From NCBI GenBank assembly GCA_947503525.1, contig CANNEA010000001.1, positions 124,001 to 188,000 on the forward strand: DNA of 64,000 bases. The letters run 5' to 3'. A model generated the notes under the pieces. The model had not been told where the DNA came from. It made no database searches and saw only the letters and a list, made by a program, of their open reading frames with translations. Numbering within the stretch: the stretch's first letter is position 1; the number at the start of each line of letters is the position of its first letter. Shown one piece after another: positions 27,798 through 38,153 of this stretch. A program made the translations under genes and the position numbers. The DNA is from an uncultured Carboxylicivirga sp. (GTDB lineage: Bacteria > Bacteroidota > Bacteroidia > Bacteroidales > Marinilabiliaceae).

Positions 27798-29003
27798 TTA
27801 CATACCTAGCTTTCTTTGAAGCAGCATCATATCCTCAGAGATTTTATTTTCCAATACTCTGGCATAAATTTGTGTAATCTTTAAAGATTTATGGCCAAGT
27901 ATTTTTGAGACTGTTTCAATGGGTACACCATTGGATAAAGTTACAGTGGTGGCAAAGGTGTGTCTAGCCATATGCATGGTTAAGTTTTTATTGATGTTGC
28001 AAATCGTAGCTAATTCTTTTAAATAACTATTAAGTTTTTGATTTGAAGCCACAGGCAATATTCTGCCCTTTAACAATGGTTCCGGATAGCGGGTGTATCT
28101 ATTAATGATTTCAATGGCATTGGGGAATAATGGAATACTGCACTGCGATTTAGTTTTGGTACGATTAATAATAATCCATTTATTATCATCATTGCGCACT
28201 TGTATATGCTCCTTTGAAAGCTTGGAGATATCAGAATAAGCTAAGCCGGTGTAACAGGCGAAAACAAAAATATCCCTCACGATAGCAAGCCTGTCCAATT
28301 CTATTTCTTTTGATTCTAAAAGATAAAGTTCGTTTTTAGTTAAGAAATCACGCTTGGCTTGTTCCAGTTTTGTTTTAAACTTGCTATAGGGGCTCTTTTG
28401 AATATATCCCATTGAAATAGCTAAGTTCATTACCCGTTTAAGGTGTTTGTGATAATTCCAAGCAGTGTTTTGATGCACACCATATTCAGCCTTTAAGAAC
28501 ATATCGAATTGATTAAGGAAATTGTATTCAATGGCAGATATTGGATGATCTTTTTTACGAAGCTGGGTCTTTAAAAACTCAGCCAGTTTTTTTCTGCTAA
28601 CTCTATAGTGCTTTAAGGTTCGATATGCATAACCATGTCCAATGTTGTTTTCGATGGTTTTTAAATAATAATCAAATGTTTCAAGTACTCCTTTTGAATT
28701 TCGATTACCCTGATATTCGTTTTTAATATCGTCAACATTAAAATCCTTACCTAAAGAAACTAGTCGATTATAAGTGTCGTGAAGCGCAGTATCAACCTTT
28801 TTTAGTCTGTTGTTTAAGGAATGGGCGTTCTCAGCATCTTCTTTAACCAACTGTCTGACTTCATCCCATTGATCTGGTTTAATAATTACGGACGTTGATA
28901 GTTCCAGCCGCCTTTTATTATATGTGAAGCGGGCAAATACGGTACAAGTACCATCTTTTCGAATTCTTTCTTTGCGAAGAGCAAAACATAAATAAAACCT
29001 CAT
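27798..29003 (-). CDS. Tyrosine recombinase (Bacteroidota integrase)
   Basis: 401 aa. An N-terminal Arm DNA-binding domain ('MRFYLCFALRKERIRKDGTC...FARFTYNKRRLE') is followed by a SAM-like core-binding domain (about 105-205) and the catalytic domain. Catalytic residues seen: His344 and Arg347 in 'HMARH', His371 in 'GHKSLKITQIYA', Tyr380. The position of the first catalytic Arg is Ala255 ('TGLAYSD'), a change known in Bacteroidota integrases such as IntDOT, which carries Ser there. It lies at the right edge of the accessory region beside tRNA genes, pointing into it, and is preceded by TTGTTCAC repeats. It probably inserted this island or a part of it. Confidence 0.92.
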   Translation of the reverse strand: MRFYLCFALRKERIRKDGTCTVFARFTYNKRRLELSTSVIIKPDQWDEVRQLVKEDAENAHSLNNRLKKVDTALHDTYNRLVSLGKDFNVDDIKNEYQGNRNSKGVLETFDYYLKTIENNIGHGYAYRTLKHYRVSRKKLAEFLKTQLRKKDHPISAIEYNFLNQFDMFLKAEYGVHQNTAWNYHKHLKRVMNLAISMGYIQKSPYSKFKTKLEQAKRDFLTKNELYLLESKEIELDRLAIVRDIFVFACYTGLAYSDISKLSKEHIQVRNDDNKWIIINRTKTKSQCSIPLFPNAIEIINRYTRYPEPLLKGRILPVASNQKLNSYLKELATICNINKNLTMHMARHTFATTVTLSNGVPIETVSKILGHKSLKITQIYARVLENKISEDMMLLQRKLGM

Positions 29004-29029
29004 AACAATACCTTTTTAAGGTTTTGAGC

Positions 29030-29182
29030 TTGTTCACTTTGTTCACGCAAGTTGAAAAGTTTTAAACTCAAAACCAAGTTCAAATAATATCAAAATGAGT
29101 CAAATTGTATTCTGTGAACCAGATTGTTAGGATGGAGGAGTGAACAAAAATCTAAAAAATCCTTTGTTCACTGTTTGTTCAC
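29030..29182. repeat. TTGTTCAC repeats upstream of the integrase, candidate arm-type binding sites
   Basis: Exact TTGTTCAC occurs at 29030-29037, 29039-29046, 29164-29171 and 29175-29182, in two tandem pairs, and inverted as GTGAACAA at 29140-29147. They fill the space between the integrase start and the terminator of the tRNA operon. Direct repeats flanking int are typical arm-type sites of tyrosine recombinases, or operators for int and its excision factor. The role is inferred. Confidence 0.55.
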
Positions 29183-29230
29183 TCAAACCCCTGAAATGAA
29201 CACGTTTCATTGAAGTCTACTGAAAACGAA

Positions 29231-29264
29231 AAAAGCGCCTAAAACATTAGTTTTAAGCGCTTTT
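29231..29264 (-). terminator. Terminator of the tRNA-Gly/tRNA-Leu operon
   Basis: Hairpin with arms 29231-29245 and 29250-29264 (one mismatch, 4-base loop). On the minus strand it is followed by a run of T. It lies 20 bases past the end of tRNA-Leu and is intact, so the integrase island did not enter through this tRNA 3' end. Confidence 0.75.
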
Positions 29265-29284
29265 GATGCTGGTTGATTCCAGCG

Positions 29285-29371
29285 TGGTACCCGAGGCGGG
29301 ACTTGAACCCGCACGGCCTAATGGCCACAGGATTTTAAGTCCTGCGTGTCTACCAATTCCACCACTCGGGC
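29285..29371 (-). tRNA. tRNA-Leu (anticodon TAA)
   Basis: 87 bases with CCA encoded. Acceptor arm starts GCCCGAG and pairs with CTCGGGT; the long variable arm of a class II tRNA is present; anticodon loop CTTAAAA gives TAA. The T arm GGGTTCAAGTCCC is normal. It follows tRNA-Gly in the same transcript. Confidence 0.93.
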
Positions 29372-29376
29372 ATCCT

Positions 29377-29451
<75 letters not shown>

Positions 29452-29590
29452 ATTTCAGAATGTTTGAATCGCTTTAGCTAACCCTTGTCAGCTCTACTTG
29501 TTTTGCGATTGCGGATGCAAATATAGACCTATTTTTTATATCTCCAAAAGAAAAAATAACGATTTCTTAAAAAATAAATTCGGAGTACTT

Positions 29591-32212
29591 CTATTTGACT
29601 CCCATCCACCTTTTTATCTCATTTAATTTATTTAGTGCTTCCACTGGAGTAAGGTTATTTACATCAATATCCACAATCTCATCCCTGATTTGAGTTAATA
29701 CCGGATCGTCGAGCTGGAAGAAACTTAATTGCATCTCTTCGCGATTGTTATTGATATCATCCATCGGCTTGCTTAAGTCACCTTTGCGATTTGAATTTTC
29801 TAATTCCCCCAGTATTGAGTTGGCTCTTTTCACTACGCTTTTTGGCATTCCGGCCATTCTGGCCACATGAATACCAAAACTATGATTACTTCCTCCCGGA
29901 ACTAATTTTCGTAAAAATATAACCTTGTTATCTACTTCTTTAACTGATACATTAAAGTTTTTGCAGCGTTTATGGGTTTTCTCCATTTCATTTAGTTCAT
30001 GATAATGGGTGGCGAAAAGTGTTTTGGCTCCGGCTCTTTTATTATCATGAATATATTCCACAATTGACCATGCTATAGATATGCCATCGTAGGTACTGGT
30101 TCCGCGTCCAAGCTCATCAAATAGAATTAAGCTGCGAGGAGTAAGGTTATTTAATATGCTGGCGGCTTCGTTCATTTCTACCATAAATGTAGATTCGCCC
30201 TGGCTAATATTATCAGAAGCACCAACACGTGTAAAGATTTTATCGACAACTCCAATTGAAGCCGATTCGGCTGGCACATAACAGCCTATTTGAGCCATTA
30301 AAGTTATTAAAGCTGTTTGGCGTAACAGAGCTGATTTCCCGGCCATATTCGGACCCGTAATGATAATGATTTGTTGCTTGTCATTATCTAAATATACGTC
30401 GTTGGGAATATACTCTTCTCCAATTGGTAATTGCTTTTCGATCACCGGGTGACGCCCCGATTTTATTTCCAATTCCAGAGAGTCATCAATAACTGGTCGC
30501 ACATATTTAGATTCCTTGGCCAACGTATTAAATGAAACCAGTACATCTATTTTTGACACTAAAACGGCATTCAGCTGTATGGCTGAAATAAATTCAGAAA
30601 GAGCAATAACCAGTTCGTTATAAAGTCTTGTTTCGATAGCCAGAATTTTCTCTTCCGCCCCAAGAATCTTACCTTCGTAATCCTTCAATTCTTCCGTGAT
30701 GTAACGTTCGGCATTTACTAAGGTTTGTTTTCTAATCCATTCCTCAGGCACTTTATCTTTATGTGTATTTCTTACCTCGATGTAGTAACCAAACACATTA
30801 TTAAAGGCTATTTTAATACTTGGTATATTGGTTTCTTCACTTAGACGTTGTTGAAGATTGGCTAAATAATCTTTTCCTGAAAAAGCTATCTTTCTTAGTT
30901 CATCTAATTCCTCTGATATTCCATCGCTAATAACTCCACCTTTAGAGATTAGAATTGGAGGTTCAGATTGAATCTCTCTATGAATTCGATCACGAATGGT
31001 ATGGCAGGCGTTTAATTGATCGCCCATATGTTTTAAGTGCTCATTATTGCACGAAAGACATGCTTCTTTTATAGGATCAATTGCAAACATTGCAGTCTTT
31101 AACTGGATCATTTCGCGTGGCGTAATTCGGCCTGCCGCCACTTTTGCAACCAAACGTTCCAAGTCGCCTATGGAATGAAGCGATTCGACAATAAGTTCTT
31201 TAAGTTCCGGATCTTTAAAAAAGTATTCGACAACTCCCAAACGATCCTCAATTGGCTTAACATCTTTCAGAGGAAGAGCTATCCAGCGTTTCAGCATACG
31301 TGATCCCATTGGACTTATGGCACGATCAATAATATCGGTAAGTGATTTGCCTCCTTCATTTAAAGAGCCAAACAGTTCGAGATTTCGAATTGTGAATTTA
31401 TCGAGCCATACGTATTTATCTTCATCAATCCGTCCAAGGGTGGTGATGTGTTGAACTTTATGGTGTTGAGTGAGATCGAGATAATGAATTATGGCTCCTG
31501 CAGCTGTTATTCCATAAGTCAGGTTATGAACTCCAAATCCCTTTAATGAATTCGTTTCGAAATGTTTTAATAGTCTATCATGCGCCGAATCAGGTGCGAA
31601 AGCCCAATCATCAAATGCATAGGTATAATGTTTTGGACCGAACGCTTCTTCAAAAACTTTTCGTTTTCCCTTTTCAAATAATACTTCTTTAGGTTTAAAG
31701 TTGGAGAGTAGTTTTTCGATGTATTCAAATGATCCTTCCGAAGTTAAAAATTCTCCTGTTGAAATATCAAGGAAGGCTACTCCGGCTACTTTTTTATCAA
31801 AATGAACACTGGCCAAGAAATTGTTTTCGCGATGTTCAAGAATATTGTCGTTGATTGCCACACCTGGGGTAACCAATTCGGTCACTCCACGCTTGACAAT
31901 CTTTTTTGTCATTTTCGGATCTTCCAACTGATCACATACAGCCACTCTTTCGCCAGCTCTTACCAATTTAGGTAAATAGGTGTCCAAGGCATGATGAGGG
32001 AAACCGGCTAATTCAACGTATGAAGCTGCTCCATTGGCACGGCGGGTTAAAGTGATACCCAATATCTCAGATGCTTTTATGGCATCGTCAGAAAAGGTTT
32101 CATAGAAATCACCTACTCTAAATAATAATATGGCATCAGGGTATTTTTCCTTAATGCCATAGTATTGTTTCATTAAAGGTGTCTGAACGGGATCTTTTTT
32201 TGCTTTAGCCAA
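29591..32212 (-). CDS. mutS: DNA mismatch repair protein MutS
   Basis: 873 aa, the normal MutS1 length. The N-terminal mismatch-binding domain has 'GDFYETF' (Phe-x-Glu of the mismatch wedge). The lever and clamp domains follow, and the ATPase domain has Walker A '[17 protein letters not shown]', Walker B '[12 protein letters not shown]' and 'FATHYHEL'. MutS dimers find mispairs and recruit MutL. It is a stand-alone housekeeping gene that marks the return to the core chromosome after the island. Confidence 0.97.
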   Translation of the reverse strand: MAKAKKDPVQTPLMKQYYGIKEKYPDAILLFRVGDFYETFSDDAIKASEILGITLTRRANGAASYVELAGFPHHALDTYLPKLVRAGERVAVCDQLEDPKMTKKIVKRGVTELVTPGVAINDNILEHRENNFLASVHFDKKVAGVAFLDISTGEFLTSEGSFEYIEKLLSNFKPKEVLFEKGKRKVFEEAFGPKHYTYAFDDWAFAPDSAHDRLLKHFETNSLKGFGVHNLTYGITAAGAIIHYLDLTQHHKVQHITTLGRIDEDKYVWLDKFTIRNLELFGSLNEGGKSLTDIIDRAISPMGSRMLKRWIALPLKDVKPIEDRLGVVEYFFKDPELKELIVESLHSIGDLERLVAKVAAGRITPREMIQLKTAMFAIDPIKEACLSCNNEHLKHMGDQLNACHTIRDRIHREIQSEPPILISKGGVISDGISEELDELRKIAFSGKDYLANLQQRLSEETNIPSIKIAFNNVFGYYIEVRNTHKDKVPEEWIRKQTLVNAERYITEELKDYEGKILGAEEKILAIETRLYNELVIALSEFISAIQLNAVLVSKIDVLVSFNTLAKESKYVRPVIDDSLELEIKSGRHPVIEKQLPIGEEYIPNDVYLDNDKQQIIIITGPNMAGKSALLRQTALITLMAQIGCYVPAESASIGVVDKIFTRVGASDNISQGESTFMVEMNEAASILNNLTPRSLILFDELGRGTSTYDGISIAWSIVEYIHDNKRAGAKTLFATHYHELNEMEKTHKRCKNFNVSVKEVDNKVIFLRKLVPGGSNHSFGIHVARMAGMPKSVVKRANSILGELENSNRKGDLSKPMDDINNNREEMQLSFFQLDDPVLTQIRDEIVDIDVNNLTPVEALNKLNEIKRWMGVK

Positions 32213-32445
32213 TGGTTCGAAATTTTTCAGTTAAATGCCAATTTTTAAAGACGATGAATAAAGCTTAAAAACTTTATTTCTATTGCCTTCTGTTTTGACA
32301 ATGTGCAAAGATAAAAATATCAACAGCTCTTAGAAATCTTATTTGTAAACAATGGAGTTTGTTTTTCTGGATTAAATTGAATCCATCGATTTTCGTTTTA
32401 AAGCTTTTGTTGCTATATTTAAACTATACCTAAAGAAAAATCGCT

Positions 32446-32616
32446 ATGAATCAGTTTTTAAAAAATTTCGGAATAATCATGATTATCATTGGTGTTGCAG
32501 TGTTAGCTTTTTACACGCTTAATACACCGGTAAGCAATACACCTTTAGTTTTAGCAGGCCTGCTTATGGTTGGCGGAGTTGCTGCACATATTATTTTAAA
32601 TAGGGTGGTTGAATAA
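32446..32616 (+). CDS. Short two-helix membrane protein
   Basis: 56 aa from the ATG at 32446 to TAA at 32614-32616; it is short and easily overlooked. It has two hydrophobic segments, about 9-26 ('IIMIIIGVAVLAFYTL') and 33-51 ('PLVLAGLLMVGGVAAHIIL'), with a short polar link and no signal cleavage site. Similar short proteins of this shape are frequent beside housekeeping genes in Bacteroidota, but I cannot name a family. It is convergent with comB (18 bases between ends), which supports it being a real gene. Confidence 0.65.
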   Translation: MNQFLKNFGIIMIIIGVAVLAFYTLNTPVSNTPLVLAGLLMVGGVAAHIILNRVVE

Positions 32617-32634
32617 AGCATAAAAGCAACAAGT

Positions 32635-33348
32635 CTATGGCTTGTTGCTTATTATCGCTCCATCTTTCCAGAACGGAACAACATCATATTTATTAAGCGT
32701 AAAACACTCTTCAAGGTCTGATATAAATCCCTTAATTTCTAATACTTTGTAATGATAACCTTGGGAAGCATACTGTTGTAGATTTGAACACTGTGTATAT
32801 AATGAATGGGCAACTATTGCTGAATCACTTAGGTTGCAGCTTGTCAATTCCTCGAGCAAAGAAATAATATAACCGGAACATAAGTTATCTTCTAATGTTA
32901 GTTTGCCATTAGTGCCCGAGCAAATCAATACGATCTCCTTTTTATCTGATAATTGTTTGCAAATGGCATAGGCATTCAGGAATGAAGCGATATACAAATC
33001 TTTTGCACCCAAGGCATTTTTGATTGCTAATGTTCCGTTACTTGTAGTTATGATTAATGACTTGCCTTCTATAGCAGTGGGAGTGAAGGATAGAGGTGAG
33101 TTCCCAAAATCAAAACCATCAATTAGTTCAGCATATCTTTCACCACTTAATACAACATTTGAACCCAACTGTAACTTTAGTGAAAAGGCTTCTTCAGGAG
33201 TGAGTACAGGTATTATTTTTTTTACGCCGTTATTGATTGCAGTTGTCATAACCGACGTTGCGCGCAATACATCGATAACAACGGCCGTTTTCCCTTCAAT
33301 AAGTTCGGGTTTTACATCTTGAGCACGATTAATCACATCTATGTTCAT
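32635..33348 (-). CDS. comB: 2-phosphosulfolactate phosphatase (ComB family)
   Basis: 237 aa, the usual ComB length. Family blocks: 'VVIDVLRATSVMTTAINNG', 'LSGERYAELIDGFDFGNSP', 'IITTSNGTLAI' and 'LICSGTNGKLTLEDNLCSG'. ComB removes phosphate from 2-phospho-3-sulfolactate, giving sulfolactate, and is Mg-dependent. In archaea it serves coenzyme M synthesis; in bacteria it is widespread and its role is less clear. It is 8 bases from the MATE gene, which reads the same way and is probably co-transcribed. Confidence 0.92.
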   Translation of the reverse strand: MNIDVINRAQDVKPELIEGKTAVVIDVLRATSVMTTAINNGVKKIIPVLTPEEAFSLKLQLGSNVVLSGERYAELIDGFDFGNSPLSFTPTAIEGKSLIITTSNGTLAIKNALGAKDLYIASFLNAYAICKQLSDKKEIVLICSGTNGKLTLEDNLCSGYIISLLEELTSCNLSDSAIVAHSLYTQCSNLQQYASQGYHYKVLEIKGFISDLEECFTLNKYDVVPFWKDGAIISNKP

Positions 33349-33355
33349 AAACGAA

Positions 33356-34702
33356 TTATTTAGATTGATAATTTCTACGGTATAAAGTTCTGAAACGAAT
33401 AAGTAGAAAGCATCCTGCTGATGCCAATCCTACCAGATACCCAATCCAAATTCCAAGTGGACCAACATTAAAAACAAAAGTGACAACATAACTTGTAGGA
33501 ACAGAAATTAATAAGTAGGCTATTCCGGCTCCAACAACTGGGGCAACAACATCTTCCAGTCCTCTTAATATACCAAGAGTAACCACTTGAATACCATCAA
33601 ATATTTGAAATAAAGCAGCAATTAACATTAAGCCTGCCGCCAAATTGATTACTTCAAGGTCGTCAACAAATAAGCCTGGAAGAATATACCTAAGTATAAA
33701 AAACAATAGGCCTGTGAAAGTCATAAAGCCAACCACAATATGTAAAGAAGCAAAGGCGGTGTTTTTAATATCTTCAAATAATTGTTTTCCTCTAAAAATA
33801 CTAACCTTAATGGTAGTGGCCGATGCCAGGCCGGACGACATCATATATGTGATGCTTGCCAAACTTAAAACAATTTGGTGAGCGGCTAAACTAACCGCAC
33901 TTATCCAGCCCATCATAATGCTTCCAATACTAAATGCAAATACTTCAATTACAAATTGCAAGCCTATAGGCAAGCCTAATTTCCATATGGTTTTAAAGGC
34001 TTTAGGTGAGAAACCAGTTTGAGAAAGTCCACGGAAAGATTTGAAAAGACTTAATTTTCTTATAATTATTGCAAACGCTGCAGCCATTAATATTCGGGAA
34101 ATCAAAGTGCCAATTCCTGCACCTACTAAACCGAGTGCAGGCATTCCCATATGTCCATAGATAAGTAGGTAATTAAGACCAACATTTAAGAGGTTACCTC
34201 CAATGGTTATAAGCATAGCAATCTTGGTATTGCTTAGTCCTTCGGTAAATTGTTTATAGCCATTAAATATCTGAAACGGGACAATGGACAGAATCAGTAG
34301 GATATAATATGGTTTAGCTTCCTTCCAAACAACTTCTTCCTGTCCCATATGTGGTATAAAAAAATAGAGAGAAGCAGCTATGGCAGTAAGAAGAATGCCA
34401 ATAATTAAGTTGGCATATAAGCCTTGCTGTAACCAGAAGGAGCATTTTTCCTTTTGTCTTGCTCCAAAAGCTTTTCCAACCAGTGGTGTTAGAGCAAATG
34501 AAATACCCACACCAAAATATAAGACATTAATAAATATGCTATTGGCAAAAGAGGCGGCTGCAAGAGGAGTTGTTCCAACCTGACCTACCATTAAGGTGTC
34601 GGCCAGATTAACCAGCATTTGTCCGGCTTGAGCTAATACCACTGGCGTAGCGAGTTTTATATTGGGCCAGTAGTGACGATTATATCTATTTTGAAATCTC
34701 AT
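33356..34702 (-). CDS. MATE family efflux transporter
   Basis: 448 aa, about 12 membrane helices. Typical MATE opening 'LATPVVLAQAGQMLVNLADTLMVGQVGTTPLAAAS' and the repeated half starting near 'LGLPIGLQFVIEVFAFSIGSIMMG'. It exports cationic compounds or drugs using H+ or Na+. It precedes comB by 8 bases. Confidence 0.95.
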   Translation of the reverse strand: MRFQNRYNRHYWPNIKLATPVVLAQAGQMLVNLADTLMVGQVGTTPLAAASFANSIFINVLYFGVGISFALTPLVGKAFGARQKEKCSFWLQQGLYANLIIGILLTAIAASLYFFIPHMGQEEVVWKEAKPYYILLILSIVPFQIFNGYKQFTEGLSNTKIAMLITIGGNLLNVGLNYLLIYGHMGMPALGLVGAGIGTLISRILMAAAFAIIIRKLSLFKSFRGLSQTGFSPKAFKTIWKLGLPIGLQFVIEVFAFSIGSIMMGWISAVSLAAHQIVLSLASITYMMSSGLASATTIKVSIFRGKQLFEDIKNTAFASLHIVVGFMTFTGLLFFILRYILPGLFVDDLEVINLAAGLMLIAALFQIFDGIQVVTLGILRGLEDVVAPVVGAGIAYLLISVPTSYVVTFVFNVGPLGIWIGYLVGLASAGCFLLIRFRTLYRRNYQSK

Positions 34703-34750
34703 AGTGTTTATTACGAAACGCCAAAAGTAAGAAGAAAAAAGTGATTACGT

Positions 34751-36904
34751 TTAGCTTTTGCGATGGTGTTGGATCATTTCGTAAAATCGACCCTTTTTGA
34801 GCAGTAGATTGGAATATGATCCCATTTCCAGTATTTTACCTTTTTCGAAAACCACAATGTTTTCAGCAATGTCAATGGTACTCATCCTATGAGCAACCAT
34901 CACAATGGTTTTACCTTCTTTATTAAGTTGAGTAATCAGATTTTTGATACTCTGCTCTGTTCGGTCGTCCAGAAATGAAGTGGCCTCATCAAACACATAT
35001 ACTTCTGGATTGAGATACAATACACGAGCGATAGCTAAACGTTGCCGTTGCCCCCCGGAAAGTTGATTGGCGTTTTCTCCTAGCCAAGTATTTAGACCTT
35101 CCGGCAATGCATCAATTACATCTTCCAGTTGAAGTTGTTTAATAATTTCTGAAATAAGATTAAGGTTGGGTTGGTGATGTCCCAAAGCAATATTTTCAAT
35201 GACGTTTCCTGCAAATAGCTCGATGTTTTGTGGAACCACACCAATCTGTTTTCTTAAACTGCTTAGGGGGATATTTTTACTATCGTAATTGCCAATTTTA
35301 ATTTGTCCTGATGAAAGTGAATAAAGGCCTTGCATAAGATAACCTATGGTAGATTTTCCCGAGCCACTATCGCCAACTAAAGCGGTGATGGATCCTTTTT
35401 TAATTGTAAAAGATAGATCTTTAAATAGATCTTGTTCCAAGGTATATGAGAATTCAATATTTTGGAATTGAATATCACCATTAATGTCTTGAAGGTCCTC
35501 TGTGGGCATCGTGACATCCTTACCTTCAATCTCCAGATCTAATATTTCGAATAAGCGATCTGAGGCAATCATAGCTCCTTGGACAGTTTTATTCATCCCT
35601 AAAAGCCGGGAAACTGGTCCTGTGAAAAAGCTTGTTATGGCAAAGAATGACATTAATTCACCGGGTGACAATTCATTCTCAATTACAATGCCGGCTCCAA
35701 TCCATAAAACAGCAATCGTTAAAATGCGATTAATCATTAACATTCCAGAACTCGAAAATATTTCTGTTTTGCCAGACTTGTATACCTCTTCAAGCAATTC
35801 CATTAAGCGCCATTCTGTTTTTGAAGTAAAGAATTCTTCAACTCCCATCTGTTTAATGGTTTTGCTGGCTCGCAAAGATTCAACAAGTTGTATTTCCAAT
35901 TCAGCTGTCTTTTCCATTTTATCGCGTTCCAACCTGCGATTGACTTTATTAGTAATAAAATAGACCAAGAAGTAAACGGGAATAACCAGATAGGTAAGTG
36001 TTGCCAGTTTCCAATTAATCAATACCATAACAGCAAATGCTATGGCAATTATAAGCACATCAACAATGGCTTCAACAGCTACCTGGTTAATGAAAGTTCG
36101 AATTTTAATGGCGTCATTAATGCGTGATATTAATTCGCCGACACGCATGCTGTCAAAAAAACGTTGAGGTAATTTAAGAAGATGTTTATAATACCCTGTT
36201 ATTAACGTGCTGTCAATGTTTTGTCCAACTCGAAGTACAAACCACGATTGCAGACTTCCGAGTATAACCTGCATAAGTACGATGGCCAGCATAATTACTC
36301 CCATTAGATGAAGTAGATTACTATTATGGCCTACCAGTACAAAGTCGGTCAACTTCTGAATGTATATGGCGGTAGAAATTCCCATTACGGAGAAAGCCAC
36401 GGCTCCTAGTCCAGACTGTAATAATACTTTGCGATGGGGAGCAACTAAGTTCCACAACTTTCGCCTGGCCGACTCTTTATAATTTCCTGATTTAAATTGC
36501 AGAGATGGAATCAACAAAATGGCGATCCCGGTCCATTGATTCAAAAAGCTATCTAGGGGTTGACTATATAAACGACCTTGAGCCGGGTCCATTAGTTTAA
36601 CCTTGTTTTTTGTGATTTTGTAAATAACTACAAAGTGGTGACCGCCATTTTTTAATTTGATATGTGCAATAGCGGGTAAAGGAATTTCGCTCAGTTCATT
36701 TGATTCTATTTCTATGCCCTTAGCATCAAATCCCAAACTTTCAGCTGCATGTATCAGACCAAAGGCGCTTGTCCCAACTCTATTGGTTCCTGCCATTTGG
36801 CGTATTTTCCAAACGGGCAACTTTAGATTATAGTAACGTGCCACCGAAGCTAAACAAGCTGCTCCGCAATCGGTATGGTCGAATTGTTGGACAGATAAAC
36901 TCAT
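34751..36904 (-). CDS. C39-peptidase ABC exporter (double-glycine peptide processing)
   Basis: 717 aa. N-terminal peptidase C39 domain with Cys13 ('TDCGAACL'), His90 ('GGHHFVV') and Asp106, the full triad that cuts after a Gly-Gly leader. Six membrane helices follow (about 155-420), then the ATPase domain with Walker A 'GDSGSGKST', signature 'LSGGQRQRLAIAR' and Walker B 'VYVFDEATS'. It should cleave the leader and export the core peptide through an outer membrane duct, using the adaptor encoded just upstream (4-base overlap). The 44-aa peptide at 38563-38697 is the obvious substrate. Confidence 0.95.
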   Translation of the reverse strand: MSLSVQQFDHTDCGAACLASVARYYNLKLPVWKIRQMAGTNRVGTSAFGLIHAAESLGFDAKGIEIESNELSEIPLPAIAHIKLKNGGHHFVVIYKITKNKVKLMDPAQGRLYSQPLDSFLNQWTGIAILLIPSLQFKSGNYKESARRKLWNLVAPHRKVLLQSGLGAVAFSVMGISTAIYIQKLTDFVLVGHNSNLLHLMGVIMLAIVLMQVILGSLQSWFVLRVGQNIDSTLITGYYKHLLKLPQRFFDSMRVGELISRINDAIKIRTFINQVAVEAIVDVLIIAIAFAVMVLINWKLATLTYLVIPVYFLVYFITNKVNRRLERDKMEKTAELEIQLVESLRASKTIKQMGVEEFFTSKTEWRLMELLEEVYKSGKTEIFSSSGMLMINRILTIAVLWIGAGIVIENELSPGELMSFFAITSFFTGPVSRLLGMNKTVQGAMIASDRLFEILDLEIEGKDVTMPTEDLQDINGDIQFQNIEFSYTLEQDLFKDLSFTIKKGSITALVGDSGSGKSTIGYLMQGLYSLSSGQIKIGNYDSKNIPLSSLRKQIGVVPQNIELFAGNVIENIALGHHQPNLNLISEIIKQLQLEDVIDALPEGLNTWLGENANQLSGGQRQRLAIARVLYLNPEVYVFDEATSFLDDRTEQSIKNLITQLNKEGKTIVMVAHRMSTIDIAENIVVFEKGKILEMGSYSNLLLKKGRFYEMIQHHRKS

Positions 36905-38052
36905 TTTTTGTTAGCTTGTGTGATTACTTTGGGGTTTAACCAATCATTTACATTATCAAATAACAATTGAAACAAAGTTCGTTGCGTAACAATAAAACGC
37001 CCTGTAATGCTCATGCCCTTTTTAAGAGGACCTTTAACTCCATTTTTTAAGCTCAGGTGATTCTTGTGCATTTTGTTTCGCACCACAAATACGAATTGAT
37101 CGTTGATCTCAGATACATCATGACCAATTTCTGCAACATGACCTTCCAAAAGTCCCCATTCATTATAGTTGTAGGCATCAACCTGCAACTTAACTGGCAT
37201 ATCTTTTCGGATTAAACCAATATCCGAAGGCGAGACATAGCATTCGGCCAATAATTCCTCCTCGGGCGAAAGCATGGCAATTACTTCATTTTCGTTTATA
37301 AAACTTCCTTCGGCAATGCCATTAAATTCAATGATGCTTCCATCATAAGGGGCAATTATAATATGTTGACTTTTTTGTTGAAGTAAATTTTCAACTTTTG
37401 TATTTAATTCATGACGAGCTAAGATGTAGTCCTTATTGTCCATTTCCCATTTGGCAATAGTGCGGGTTTTAAGCAGTATTAATTCATCCTCCAATTCTTT
37501 TAAATTAAAGGAATCTTCCTGTAAACTTACAACAGGTACGACTCCATCGTTATATAAAAGACTAGTGCGCTCAAAATCGATGCGTTGTTTTTCTATGGTT
37601 CTGGAAAGTTTAGCAACACCGCTGGTGAAATCAATATATTCCTGGCGATATAAAGGTGATTTTACCTGTGAAGGTAAACTATCTTTTACCAGCTGATTGA
37701 TGTCTGATAAGTAAGTGTCAAATATTTTAATCTGCTCCCTGGCAAAATGAATTTCCCCGTCTAAGCCGCTTTGATCAAGAATAAGTAAGGTGTCGCCTTG
37801 AAATACTGTTCTGTTCTCACTCAGATTGCTTTGTGTTACTTTGGCTGAGATTGCCGAACTGATGGGACTAATTTTATTAATCGTTTTAATTACTCCGCGA
37901 CTTTGAACTGTTACGTCAACTTTAATGAGAGGAAGCGCAATTAAGCTTGAGAAAAAAAGAAATAAGATGATCCAATATAAGAGCATACCTCTATAGTGAT
38001 AGGCCGAATAGGATTGATACTTATTGTGTTGCAGATTAGAGTTTGTAGGCAT
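36901..38052 (-). CDS. HlyD-type adaptor of the peptide exporter
   Basis: 383 aa. One N-terminal membrane helix (about 27-46, 'WIILFLFFSSLIALPLI'), then a periplasmic adaptor with beta-barrel, lipoyl and coiled-coil parts ('SKVTQSNLSENRTVFQGDTLLIL', 'IIAPYDGSIIEFNGIAEGSFINENEVIAML'). It links the inner-membrane C39 ABC transporter to an outer membrane channel, which is not in the window. Its stop overlaps the start of the ABC gene by 4 bases. Confidence 0.92.
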   Translation of the reverse strand: MPTNSNLQHNKYQSYSAYHYRGMLLYWIILFLFFSSLIALPLIKVDVTVQSRGVIKTINKISPISSAISAKVTQSNLSENRTVFQGDTLLILDQSGLDGEIHFAREQIKIFDTYLSDINQLVKDSLPSQVKSPLYRQEYIDFTSGVAKLSRTIEKQRIDFERTSLLYNDGVVPVVSLQEDSFNLKELEDELILLKTRTIAKWEMDNKDYILARHELNTKVENLLQQKSQHIIIAPYDGSIIEFNGIAEGSFINENEVIAMLSPEEELLAECYVSPSDIGLIRKDMPVKLQVDAYNYNEWGLLEGHVAEIGHDVSEINDQFVFVVRNKMHKNHLSLKNGVKGPLKKGMSITGRFIVTQRTLFQLLFDNVNDWLNPKVITQANKK

Positions 38053-38153
38053 GGGTCTTTTTCAATCGGAGTTAAATTACAACTTTTAATCCGAATAACC
38101 ATGACGCGCCTATGACGCTAGATTTAAATTAACTGTACTGAGGAAGTTATAAA

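Noticed and set aside
29285-29371. Integration of the island at the tRNA-Leu 3' end
   Set aside because: The tRNA and its own terminator downstream are intact and no copy of the tRNA 3' end was seen to the left, so the attachment site is elsewhere.
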